Positions 11,485 through 21,614 of a DNA stretch of 64,000 bases are shown here, in pieces. The stretch spans positions 27,088,501-27,152,500 of the forward strand of contig CM065388.1 of the NCBI GenBank assembly GCA_033060915.1, in the 5' to 3' direction. Within the stretch, counting starts at the first letter, position 1. Every line of letters begins with the position of its first letter. The notes under the pieces were generated by a model. It made no database searches. It was given only the letters and a program-made list of their open reading frames with translations, and was not told where the DNA came from. The stretch comes from Euryodendron excelsum (lineage: Eukaryota; Streptophyta; Magnoliopsida; Ericales; Pentaphylacaceae). Position numbers and translations under genes: made by a program.

Positions 11485-12366
11485 CTTGAAAAGGTAAGCC
11501 AAGGTAGGCGATGTTAACATACCATACATGCAATTCAAATAATAATAAAATAAAATAAACAACTAACACAAACAAAACAAATAAAGGATTTCGAATAACA
11601 AATCAAAAACAAAACTTCTACGCATCCTGATTTTCCAACTTCAAATTACATCTCAAGGGTTCTCTGCCTTTTTCCTTCAAAAAGATTTTATTTCTAAAAC
11701 TTTAACCAACTCTTTTCCTAATTTCTAAAAAATTTCGGCAGTCTTATTTAAAAATGGCCCCTACAACACCCATGACATCAACACAAAACACAAAATGTGC
11801 ACTTCACTTTGTCACAATCACATAACAACGGCACACATGCACATTTTTCAATTTTTCAAAATTTTCAAGACACATGTTTTATTTTTCAAATAAATCAATG
11901 GTTTTCAAAAGGCTCCCAAAATTTTTCAAAATCACCTCAAATGTTTTCTAAAATATTCCAATATTTTTCCAAATTCCAAACTTTAAAAATTTCATCAATT
12001 TCTTGAGTTTTCTCATTTTTCTAAATTTCCTAAGTATTTTTCTATTTTTCAAAAAATCAAAAATTCACTGAGTTTTCAAAAAATCACGAAACTTCATACG
12101 GTTGTTAAACACATTTTTCTAAGGTACATTGCCAAAAACATAGCCAGAAAACCCAATACCCATGCCTGTAGGAACAAATTTCTTATTCCTGCGAAAAACC
12201 CTCTTCGCATAATCATGAAAAATCATTCAAATTCAATCAAACAACCATCAAAATGCAAAAACAACATCACCATCATGTTCAAAACACATCAAAACATCAA
12301 GTTTCACTATTCACACGATTCAACCGAAGTTCTACACACCGAAATCAACAAAATTTGAAAACTCAC
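11485..12366 (-). other. Probable 5'-leader intron of the antisense PMD gene, element 1
   Basis: On the reverse strand AAAAA/GTGAGTTTT (donor at 12366) precedes an AT-rich stretch that ends CTTTTCAAG directly before the PMD start codon. The homologous place in element 2 has AAAG/GTTAGTTTT (47519) and ends in a long pyrimidine tract plus TTCTTTCAG one base before its ATG. No ORF on either strand is convincing; the short + strand ORF at 11797-12006 is low complexity. Confidence 0.5.
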
Positions 12367-12795
12367 TTTTTGGAAATTCTCTAGTGAAATCTTCTCTTCC
12401 GGCGACGTGGTCTCCTTTCGGCAATCACCCGTGGTCTCCAAGGAGTGCTCCTTCAATGTCCAAGACGGATTCCTCGCAATGCCTCACAAATTTGCGAAAA
12501 CTCTCCAAAATCTCGTAAGCTTTCGAACTAGAATTTTCTGGTTTTAACTTAAAACATGGCGCCACTAGCTGAGGCATCGAGCATTTTCTGCCAAAGGCGC
12601 CACTGCTAGTGGCGCCAGTTGCAAATTCTAGGCAGTTTTGCCTTTTTCCCGCCAAAACTCATTTTCGAAGGCCTTTTTGGCCTGTCATCCGTTTTCGACC
12701 CCCGTTGTCGAAAGATTTCCAATGTCCGTCCCTCTGACTGCCTCACGGTCAACATGAGACTCTAACTCTTATCGTTTTGTCTTTGACAAGCAAAG
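12367..12795 (-). promoter_or_regulatory. Putative promoter and 5' exon of the antisense PMD gene, element 1
   Basis: This stretch lies between the purine tract and the leader-intron donor. Read on the reverse strand it holds TTTTGGCGGGAA (12646-12657), a match to the E2F consensus, then a GGCGCC palindrome (12596-12616), a GGCGCC half-site (12557-12571) and a weak AT-rich TATA-like stretch. Element 2 shows the same order (TTTTGGCGGGAA, GGCGC palindrome, TATA) at 47216-47325. Confidence 0.5.
12557..12616. repeat. GGCGCC palindromes in element 1 interior
   Basis: GGCGCCACTGCTAGTGGCGCC (12596-12616) is a 21-bp near-perfect palindrome, with a related half-site GGCGCCACTAGCTG at 12558. The same unit occurs upstream of the LTR TATA box at 14816-14913. 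Confidence 0.8.
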
Positions 12796-12812
12796 ACAAA
12801 AAGAGGGGCAGC
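12796..12812 (+). other. Polypurine tract of element 1
   Basis: ACAAAAAGAGGGGCAGC directly abuts the TGTAAGCA start of the 3' LTR, as expected for the plus-strand primer. The same place in element 2, read on its sense strand, is AAAAAGATGGGTAGC. Confidence 0.75.
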
Positions 12813-13004
12813 TGTAAGCACCCCATTTTTTACCGCTCGGCAGTCTACACTCCGTCCAGACTTGTTTTCAAGTCATTGTGGGCATATTCCTATCGAAATC
12901 AGCTTTCCAAGTCTAATCCCGTCTATCCATCGCTTCGCGGGCCCAAAAGGCCCAAATAGAGGCAAAATGACCAAAATGCCCTTACGGGTATTGTCCTTTC
13001 CTTT

Positions 13005-13860
13005 CCGATTCCAATCCCTCTCTCGAGACAGTTTATTCCTCGAGACAGTTCCAATCCAGGCATGTCTTTTCGGAGACGGTAAGACCCCTTTCCAATCCCT
13101 CTCTCAAGATAGTTTATTCCTCGAGACGGTTCCAACCCAGGCACGTCTTTTCGGAGACGGTATGACCCCTTTCCAATCCCACTCTCGAGACAGTTTATTC
13201 CTCGAGACGGTTCCAATCTAGGCACGTCTTTTCGAAGACGGTAAGACCCCTTTCCAATCCCTCTCTCGAGACAGTTTATTCCTCGAGATGATTCCAACCC
13301 AGGCACGTCTTTTCGGAGACGGTAAGACCCCTTTCCAATCCCTCTCTCGAGACAGTTTATTCCTCGAGACGGTTCCAACCCAGGCACGTCTTTTTGGAGA
13401 CGGTAAGACCCCTTTCCAATCCCACTCTCGGGATAGTTTATTCCTTGAGAAGGTTCCAACCCAGGCACGTCTTTTTGGAGATGGTAAGACCCATTTCCAA
13501 TCCCACTCTCGAGACAGTTTATTCCTCGAGACGATTCCAATCTAGGCACGTCTTTTCGGAGACGGTAAGACTCCTTTCCAATCCCTCTCTCGAGACAGTT
13601 TATTCCTCGAGATGATTCCAACCCAGGCACGTCTTTTCAGAGACGGTAGGACCCCTTTCCAATCCCTCTCTCGAGACAGTTTATTCCTTGAGACGGTTCC
13701 AATCCAGGCACGTCTTTTCGGAGACGGTAAGACCCCTTTCTAATCCCACTCTCGAGACAGTTTATTCCTCGAGACGATTCCAACTCAGGCACATCTTTTC
13801 AAAGGCGGTAAGACTCCTTTCCAATCCCTCTCTTGAGACAGTTTATTCCTCGAGATGGTC
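13005..13860. repeat. 81-bp minisatellite in U3 of element 1
   Basis: The start CCAATCCC recurs at 13011, 13092, 13173, 13254, 13335, 13416, 13497, 13578, 13659, 13740 and 13821, an exact 81-bp period and about 10.5 copies. Each unit carries CTCGAGACAG, CCTCGAGACGG and GGAGACGGTAAGACC. Because 81 is a multiple of three, long repetitive ORFs appear on both strands; they are not genes. Confidence 0.95.
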
Positions 13861-14815
13861 TGAGTAGTGAAACTACTCACAAAACCGTTAGAGTAGCGGA
13901 AATACTCACAAATAGGTCGATATAGGGAATTGCCAACAAACCCCTATGTCACGATGACCACTGTCAGAGTGGCGGAAACACTCAAAACCCATGTCAACAC
14001 TAGTGTCTGTTAGTCCACTTCGGTGAAAAATGACCAAACTGCCCTTTGGACCTTTTTCGAGACTTTTTGGTCAAGATAACCATTTTGCCCCTAGGCATCC
14101 GAACGCCCCGGGAACCACACCGGCTCTAGGTATCACACCGGTAACCCTCTGAGATTACTTCTTATAGTATTCTCAACCTTCATTTACCTTTCCGGATCAT
14201 TCCGAGTCAGTTCCGGCAAACCCGATGCGAAATGACCGTTTTGCCCCTAGTGGGCCTGTCACCTTTTCCGACCACACTGGCTCTGGGTATCAAACCGGTA
14301 ATGTCCTGAGACTACTTTTTATAGTGTTCTCAACCTCCCTTTATCTTTCCGGATCATTTCGAGTCAGTTCTGGCAAACCCGGTACGAAATGACCGTTTTG
14401 CCCCTGGTGGGCCGGTCTCCTTTTTCGACCACACCGGCTCTGGGTATCAAACCGGCAACCTTTGGAAACATTCTAAATAATGTTTCCAAATTCCAAGTCT
14501 TCTTCCGGGATAGTCCAAGTCCATCCCAGCAGCTTCCTGATCCGATTGACCGTTTTGCCCTTAAAGGCTTGGTCAACCCCTTCAATGCATCCTCTCCTCA
14601 TTTCTCAAGTCAAATACCTCCAGGACACTATTTTAAGTGTTCCTGCTCTTTTTCGGCCTTCTGGGTCATTCCCGGTTCCTTCAAATCCTTCCCGGACTTT
14701 CCGAAGTCACTCATAGTGAAGCCAAGCTAAAAATTGCATGGTAGTCACTAGTACAGGCGCCCAAATCTAGTCAAAGATACGCTGCTTGCCGACCTTAAAT
14801 ATTTCCTAAATGGCT

Positions 14816-14913
14816 GGCGCCACTACTAGTGGCGCTAAGCCAAAAATTGGCCTGGCGCCACTCCTAGTGGCACCAGTGTAAACTTTGGCTTGGTGCCACT
14901 GTAACAGGTGCCA
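14816..14913. repeat. Array of three GGCGCC palindromes upstream of the LTR TATA box
   Basis: GGCGCCACTACTAGTGGCGC (14816-14835), TGGCGCCACTCCTAGTGGCACCA-type (14853-14875) and a decayed third (14891-14913) sit just upstream of the TATA box. In the left LTR parts of two of these are missing (about 710-760). Confidence 0.8.
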
Positions 14914-14925
14914 GTGTTGTCTAAC

Positions 14926-14938
14926 CTCTATAAATATA
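14926..14938 (+). promoter_or_regulatory. TATA box of element 1, 3' LTR
   Basis: CTCTATAAATATA, the counterpart of 773-782. From the 3' LTR it would drive read-out transcription towards 18290 and the flanking gag remnant. Confidence 0.7.
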
Positions 14939-17900
14939 GAGCCTCTTCCAGCGTTTAAAGGGTCTGCAAACTCAACCTAAAAATCATATATTTCTGTATA
15001 CAGAGCTCGAGCATTCCCTAAACCCTAGCCTCCTTAGGTTTTCCAAACCCTAGCCACCATACACAAACCCTAGCCTCCTATACACTCCTATACACCCCCA
15101 TACACTCATACACTAGCCTTCAACCCTCCTTTGAAGACTTGAAGAGCTGCAATTTAAAGCTTGAAGACAACTCTTGAAGATTGAAGATGAAGATCAAGAC
15201 GAAGACCGAAGATCGAAGACAAGCAAGGCGCGCAAAATAAACAAGACATACGGTAGGCTCCCTATTTAAATTTTCGCACTTCACCCCTCTCTCTTCTCTC
15301 TCTTAACCCACTTGGGTTTTCTCTATTTTAATCCCCATCTCTTTCCCCCCCTTTCTTTGCATGCTTGAAACAAAGGGATTCCCAGTCCATGTGTAGGATT
15401 GGGCTATTGGAGAGTCACCGTGTCAGGGACTTTCTTCTAGTCTAACCAGAGACCACGTGGATCCGGCCCCCCTTGATTATGTGGTGAAGCCTTAGCCTTG
15501 TATGTTCACTACCCCAAAATTGCATTGTGCATATCATGATCTTGCATCTTCCAAAAACCGTTTTCAAAGTTGTTTTCAAAATCGTTTTCAAACTTGTTTT
15601 CAAAATTACATCAAAATCTCTTTTTTCAAAACATGTTTTCAAAATCACAATCCTAGGGTGATTCTAGCTTTTTCATGGCTAGGATTGCTTTAGGAAAGTG
15701 TTACATTTAAAGTGACCAATACGATCCATATTTTCAAATTTTGTTGTTTTCAAAACCGCTTTCCTAAAGTGGTTCTAGCCTTCTTATGGTTAGAATCGCT
15801 TTAGGAAAGTGAGATCTTTTACATTTTTCAAAAAAGCTCTCTTTTCAAAAATCTCTTCCTAAAAATCTCTTTTTCAACATACTTCCCGAAAATTCCTCTT
15901 TCCCAAATTGTTTTCAAAAACTCTTTCCAAAAATCTATTTTTCAAAACCTCATTTTTCAACTCATTTCCAAAACGCTCTCTTCAAAGTCCACTTTCCAAA
16001 AACTTTCCCTAAGTCTCTTTCCTAGAAAAATTCTCTCCAAAAATCTTTCCAAAAACTCTCTTTCCAAATTCACTTTCCAAAAACTCCTCCTTATGATTCC
16101 CTTCTAGAAAACCATCGTTTCCAAAAACGCACTTTCCAAAAATCCTCTTCCTTTAGAGCCCAAGTCAAGCCTTAAAATTCACGATTAGGAAACCCTAGTT
16201 TTCTTTCCAAAAACATGGTTTTCAAATTTTGCCCCAAACCTAGGTTTCCAAAACTTCTTGTTTTTACATCCAAACTATACATGTTTCCAAAATCTGTTTT
16301 ATACGTCAAAATTCTACACTTCCAAACCTAGGGTTTCTAGAAATTTTCTTTTCCAAATCTTTGTCAAATCAAATTTTACCTTTAGGACATCAAATCCAAT
16401 ATTTCCGTTTAGGAAACTAGATCCCGTCCTCTGTTTTTTGAAACAAAATCAAACCTTTGCTTTTAGAAACTAAATCCAATCCCTTCCTAATCCAAATCTT
16501 TCCTAATTCACTTCCTTCGTAATCTTCTCATTTCCTAAACCTTAAGTTTCCAAAACTTGAACATAAAAATCTTTCCTAAAATTCTAAAATTCAACCCTTT
16601 CCTAATTCTACTCTCTTTTCAAATCTTAACTTTTTAAACCTAAGTTTTCAAACCTTTCCTAAATTCAAACCTTTCCTAATTTCAAGATTTTCTAAAATTC
16701 AAACTCTAAAACTTTCTAAATCTTAAACTTTCCAAATTTCAAATCTTTCCAAATTCAAAGTTTTTCCAAGTTCAAAACTTTCTTAAGTTACGACTTTCAC
16801 AATCTAAAAACTTTCTAAATTATAAACTTTCCTAAATTTCAAATCTTTCCAAACCTAAAATTTTCTAAACTCAAAACATTCTTATTTTCAAAACTTCCTT
16901 GTTTTCTAAACTTTTCCACTTTCAAAACTTTCCTTTTTCAAAACATTCCTAAATTTCAAAACTTTCTTAACTTGAAACTTTCTAAATTCTAAGCCTTTCT
17001 TAAACTAAACTTTTCCTAATTCAAAACATTTCTAAATTCAATACTTTCCTATTTCAAAACTTTCCTAAAGTGAAAACTTTCTTAAACCTAAAACTTTCCT
17101 AATTCAAAACTTTCTTAATTTGAAACTTTTCAAAAACTGAAACTTTTCTAATTCAAAGCTTTCCTAATTTGAACATTTCTTAAATCCAATCCTTCCTAAT
17201 CTCCTAAATCTTCCAAGCCGAGTCAAATCTTTCCTAAGTCTCTTCTCTTTCCTAAGTCTAGGTTTCCTAAACCTTCGTCTTTCCAAGATAAGTCTAAATC
17301 TTTCCAAGTTCTATTTTTTCAAATCAAAATTCAATCTTTTCAAATCCAAAATTCCAAATTCTAATTTTCAATCCTCTATTCAAAGTTCAATCTCTCAATC
17401 TTTCAATTCAATTTCCAATTCAACTCCTTCTTCCAATCTAACCTTCTATTTTCAATCGGACTCTTGTCTGAAATACGACTGACCTGATTCTCCCAAAAGA
17501 ATACGTAAGCAACCTTCATAGGTGCGGTCACAACACTTTTCAAACTTTCAACTCCACCCTCATGGGTGCGGTCTCCACATTTTTCAAATCTCAAATTCCA
17601 ATCCATTTTAAAAATTCCAATTTCAAATTTCAATTTCCAAATCTCTATTTCTAATTTCTCAAACTTTTTAATTTCAAATCTATTTTCAAATCAAATCAAT
17701 TTCAAATCAGTCTCTTTCCAAATATATCTTCCACCTTCCCTCTTCTATTGCACTTGCATATCATGCATCATGATAAACATTGTTTTATAAAGTGAATAGG
17801 ATTGATCATTAATTAATTGGAGACTCTCATAGGTGAATTTAGGGTAGATTGACATGTAGGTACCGAAAGGGCGGGGTAGGGTGATGGCTTAGTGCGTCTT

Positions 17901-18290
17901 CCCTACACGTAACCAACCTCCGAATCTAGAATCACAATTTTCAAAGACCAAAAAAGGAGTTATTTTTCAAAAAAGGGCTAAATGTTTTCCAAAGGTTGCC
18001 AAACAACCTGTTTTTCTTAAAAACCCTCTCTTGAAGAGATATTTTCAAAACCGTTTTCCAAAAATCCTAAGTGTAGTCTTCGGATTATTCTTAGTTTTTA
18101 GGTGACCTAACTCACCTTAATCAAGTTAGGTGGCGACTCCGAATCTTTTCAAAAGCCCTTTATTCAAATCAATTTTCAATTCAAACCTAGTCGCACTCAT
18201 TCTTTTAGGAGGGTGAGTTCTAATGAGAGAGTACAGCATTTTTCCCGCTTATGTGAGTATTCCTCGAGTGCAAAAAATATGGGCGCGACA

Positions 18291-19738
18291 TCCCTCTCTG
18301 GACTTCTTCGTTCGGCTTGCCTTGGGGGCTTGTCTCGCCTCTCATCGCGTCTACCGCTAGCGATGTATCTGCCTAATCTCTTTTGCTTGATCAGGTTTTC
18401 AACCTGCTGCTTAAGGTCATAACAGTCCTTCGTATCGTGGCCATGGTTTTGGTGGAATCGGCACCACTTGTTAGTTGGCCTCTTCTCTGGGGGGGACCTT
18501 ATCCGTCCTAGCCATCTCAGCGATGTATCCCCCTTGATCTCATAGAGCACTTGATCCAAAGAAGTATTTAGTGGGGTAAAGTATTGGTTGTACCTAGCTA
18601 GCTTAGTCCTATTGCTCTCTCCTCGTGGCTTCTGCTCTGCCAGTCTAGGGGCTTTCACTGCCCTATCATCTTTCTTCTCCTCAGCCGTCCTTTTCTTGTC
18701 CAGGCTGGGGGTGGCGCTCTCCGTGTCTTCCCTAGCCTTGAGGGTATCTTCTGTGTTCATGTATTTCTGTGCTCAGAGCATCAGTGCAGCCATGATTTTG
18801 GGCTCCTTCTTGGCCAGGGAGAATAGGAACTTGGGGGTTCTGACACTTGCAATGAAAGCTGCTACTGCCACCTTCTGATCCAGGTCATCCACATAGAGAG
18901 TCTCCTGGTTGAAACTGGTGACAAACTCACGCATGGTCTCCTTCTCGCATTGGTTAGTGTTGAACAAGGAGGTGGAGGGCCTCTTCTATCTCTACCCTTC
19001 GATGTAATGGCTGACAAATAACCTGATCAGGTCCACAAATTTATTGATCGTCGCAGGAGAAAGCTTGTGGAACCAAATCCGGGCTAGGCCCTTAAGGGTG
19101 GTAGGAAACGCCCTGCATATAATCTCGTCAGGAATTGCCTGAAGGTTTATCAGGGCCTTATACGTCTCAAGGTGGTCCAGGGGATCTTTTATGCCATCGA
19201 AGGACTCCAACGTGGGTATCTTGAACTTCGGGGGTAAGGGCATCCTCATTACTGTTGGTGTGAAAAGCGTGTTTGTCCTGTTTACCAGCTCTTCTATAGT
19301 GCTAAGGCCTTTCTCTTTCACCGCCGCAATCACTCTAGCCAGTTTGGCCTGCATTTCCTTCAACTGCTCATCCTACATTGGGTGAGTTTCGCCAATGTGC
19401 TCTGGAAGCACTACTATTGCCACCTTAGACTGGTCGACGTGGCTCTAGGCTTTATCGGCGTGGATTCCGGCCCCTCTCGAGGGAGGGTTCTCCCCAGGAA
19501 ACTCTGGGTCCTTTGCTCCCTCGCCAACGTCGCCTCCTCGGTTCCTTGCCGTAGGCTGGTTCGCAGGCATCGATAGGTCCTCTAGCGGTGGAGGGTCCAC
19601 CATCGCCGGTGCCTCCGGTGGCGGAGGCAATCTCCTCTCCAACTCTTGATTTTGAGACTAGAGCTGGTTCATGGAAGCCATCATTTTGATGATCTGCAGC
19701 TCCAAGGCAGCGATTCTGGCAGTGCTTTGTTCATCCAT
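18291..19738 (-). pseudogene. gag fragment of the third element, truncated by insertion
   Basis: Gag would form the retroelement particle. A single reverse-strand frame begins at ATG 19738 with a leucine-rich stretch, then a Pro-rich linker, then the gag core with PPKFKIPTLESFDG (about 19220-19265), TLKGLARIWFHKL (about 19060-19110) and TMREFVTSFNQE (about 18900-18940). A Lys/Arg-rich linker and a retroviral-type knuckle CX2HX4HX4C follow at 18421-18463, with the second Cys replaced by His. Several in-frame stops occur (for example near 19660 and 18993) but no frameshift is evident. The frame runs into the LTR of element 1 at 18290, so its last codons on paper are LTR sequence. No antisense PMD gene is visible here, but the 3' part is missing. 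Confidence 0.8.
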
Positions 19739-20020
19739 TGCTTCGTCTAGCCTAATTGATGCAGCACCAGATCGGGTTAAGACCATGAAACAACTAAAGT
19801 GTCGTTCTTACAAACGACGCCAACTAATGATGCAGTGAATTTGTACATCCTTCCTGACCTCTGATGCAAACTGTTGGGGTGGTGAATCCTTTTGCTTTGG
19901 ACACCAGTGTGGTGCCTGCCAAAGACACTCTGATGCCAAATTTAGGCTAGAGATAAATGGGCAGAGTAACAATATTCAAGGGTTGATGTATCTCGTCCCT
20001 TCTTGGACATGATGACTGCC

Positions 20021-20030
20021 CTTTTTATAG
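20021..20030 (-). promoter_or_regulatory. TATA box of the third element's LTR
   Basis: CTATAAAAAG on the reverse strand, followed by a GC-richer leader and gag about 280 bp on. It is the best support that 19940-20362 is an LTR. Confidence 0.55.
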
Positions 20031-20362
20031 GAGTGTTGGCTTGGATCGTGGGCACCTTCATAGGAAAGCCAATCGTGCCATCAAATTATGCATCCATCAT
20101 AGTGGGGATGCATCGTGCCTTGATATTAGACTCCATGGACCATGCCCCCAGTCATGGGGGAACCGTCCCAATCATGGGATTGTGGAGGCTGACCATCAGG
20201 CGAAAATCTCGAGGTGCCTTAATGGCGGCACCTGGTGTATTGCTAGAGTTCTGCCATTTCAGGTTTGCTAACAGACCTGATCTGGAAGAAAGTTCGGGAG
20301 CCTGGGTCTGGAGATGTAGCTCGAGCTAGTTTGGTCTGTCTATGGGGGCGTAGACCAGCTAC

Positions 20363-20959
20363 ACTTGTCGTATTATCAGTATGTAAGGGACAATTCAAGA
20401 AATATTTCAATTATTAAAAAATTATTACAAAAAGAGGAGATTAATTTAGGTATACAATTATACTTTTATGAATATGCATAATTTACATGACAATTTTCTA
20501 TCTATCTCCTAATAAATTACTAACATATGTAAACATAAAATGTTAATTCATATAAATTGATAGTTCAAGGAGTCAATGTGTCAAATTTTAGAGTTTAAAG
20601 AATTTAATGATATTGAGTCATAATTTAGAATATGTTTATGTAATTACCGTTTGGTTAACTTTATTAAGTGTTCTGGTCAATGTTAAGAATACTCTGGCCT
20701 TTGATTTGAATCAATATAACCACATTTAACATAGGCCTCTTGATTATTGAGTTTGATTTCATTTCTTAGCATTCATTTTCTCAATCTTTACTATTGAGAT
20801 CATCAATTACTTAAAAGGAGAGCTTGTGACAGGTTCAAGATCTATCTCAAGGTAGCAATTTTTGTCCAAATCTAATCTCTTTCTTTAAGATTAATTCGTC
20901 TTGTACAACTGTTTTTACTAGTTTTTCTTTTAATAAATTTTCTTTATGTTAAAGGTAAG
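20363..20959. other. AT-rich spacer with one MULE-family fragment
   Basis: No ORF or RNA gene seen. About 20548-20640 (AATTGATAGTTCAAGGAGTC...) resembles the inner part of the right inverted repeat of the Mutator-like element at 27250-27340 in direct orientation, so it is probably a separate relic of that family. Confidence 0.5.
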
Positions 20960-20968
20960 TATAAACTA
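20960..20968. repeat. Target site duplication, left copy (MULE)
   Basis: TATAAACTA, identical to 30349-30357. A 9-bp duplication is diagnostic of Mutator-like insertion. Confidence 0.8.
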
Positions 20969-21345
20969 GGGTTAATTATATGGACACCCCTTCAACTATG
21001 ATTCAGTATTACTTTACCCCCTTCAATTATAAAAGTTGACACTTTGACCCTTCAACTGTGAATTTGTATCACTATGCCACTTTTATATTGTCGTTTACAA
21101 ATTAACAAAAAACAGTTATGTGACTAAAAAAAATAGACCAAAAATATTCTTACATTAACATAAATGTCTATAAGCATACATATGCATATATAAATATAGA
21201 GAAGTCATATTTAAATATAGGGATATTTATAACACCACACCTAAACTAAGACTTAGTATCACTAAACTTCACTAATCTCTAAAATATAATATATTAACTT
21301 CTTAAACTATCAAATTGTATTAATCAATACCTTTTGTTAGTAATA
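20969..21345 (+). repeat. Left terminal inverted repeat of the MULE
   Basis: About 380 bp that align in reverse complement with 30348-30230 and 27510-27250, diverged but collinear. The start GGGTTAATTA abuts the 9-bp duplication. Confidence 0.7.
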
Positions 21346-21614
21346 TATTAACAATATGTTAGAAAAATAGTTAAAAAATTGTCATGTTCAAAAAAGTATG
21401 ATTTTATACCTAAATTGATCTTTTTTTTTTTTTGTTTTGTGATAATAGTCTGATACTTGTAATGCCCTTTGGATTGCTCCTATATCTACATGTCCTTCCA
21501 TGAAGTATTTAAGTCATTAGACAATTATTATAATAACAGAATATCAATTTATGTATAAAACTGTACTTTTGTGAATATAGGTAGAAGTCACATAATAATT
21601 TTTCATTCATTTTC

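Larger units (their letters stand above)
1..18290 (+). mobile_element. Element 1: non-autonomous Tat/Ogre-like Ty3/gypsy LTR retrotransposon with antisense PMD gene
   Basis: Positions 1-4119 and 14102-18290 are near-identical direct repeats. The right copy extends back to 12813, where TGTAAGCACC follows a purine tract, so the LTR is 5478 bp and about 1.3 kb of the left LTR lies before the window. Both LTRs end in a GTGCGACA/GCGCGACA-type tail. The interior has a tRNA-Arg-type primer site, a Tat-type gag with stops and an antisense plant-mobile-domain gene, but no recognisable protease, reverse transcriptase or integrase. The 5-bp target duplication cannot be tested because the left end is outside the window; the right flank begins TCCCT. 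Known for the family: Ogre/Tat elements have multi-kb LTRs, tRNA-Arg priming and extra ORFs. Loss of pol makes it non-autonomous. Confidence 0.9.
12813..18290 (+). repeat. 3' LTR of element 1 (complete, 5478 bp)
   Basis: Starts TGTAAGCACC and ends GGGCGCGACA. U3 (to about 14925) holds the 81-bp minisatellite and the palindrome array; R/U5 repeats the G-poor tract and U5 hairpin of the left copy. It ends abruptly inside the gag of another element at 18291. Confidence 0.92.
18291..20362 (-). mobile_element. 5' part of a third Ty3/gypsy (Tat-like) element, split by element 1
   Basis: Reading on the reverse strand: a probable short LTR (about 20362 down to about 19940, beginning TGTAGCTGG) with TATA box, a leader, and a gag starting at 19738 that is cut at 18291 by the 3' LTR of element 1. 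The rest of gag and any pol should lie beyond the left window edge. The LTR limits and primer site are not secure: TTTGGCATCAGAGTG near 19926-19941 is a possible primer site. Its gag differs clearly from those of elements 1 and 2. Confidence 0.6.

Noticed and set aside
12923..13630. A 235-codon reverse ORF with regular repeats, resembling a repeat protein
   Set aside because: It follows the 81-bp DNA minisatellite (27 codons per unit) in an LTR; ORFs of the same kind exist on the other strand.
13005..13860. Regular repeat that could look like a CRISPR array
   Set aside because: Units are contiguous with no unique spacers, lie in a plant LTR and have no cas genes.
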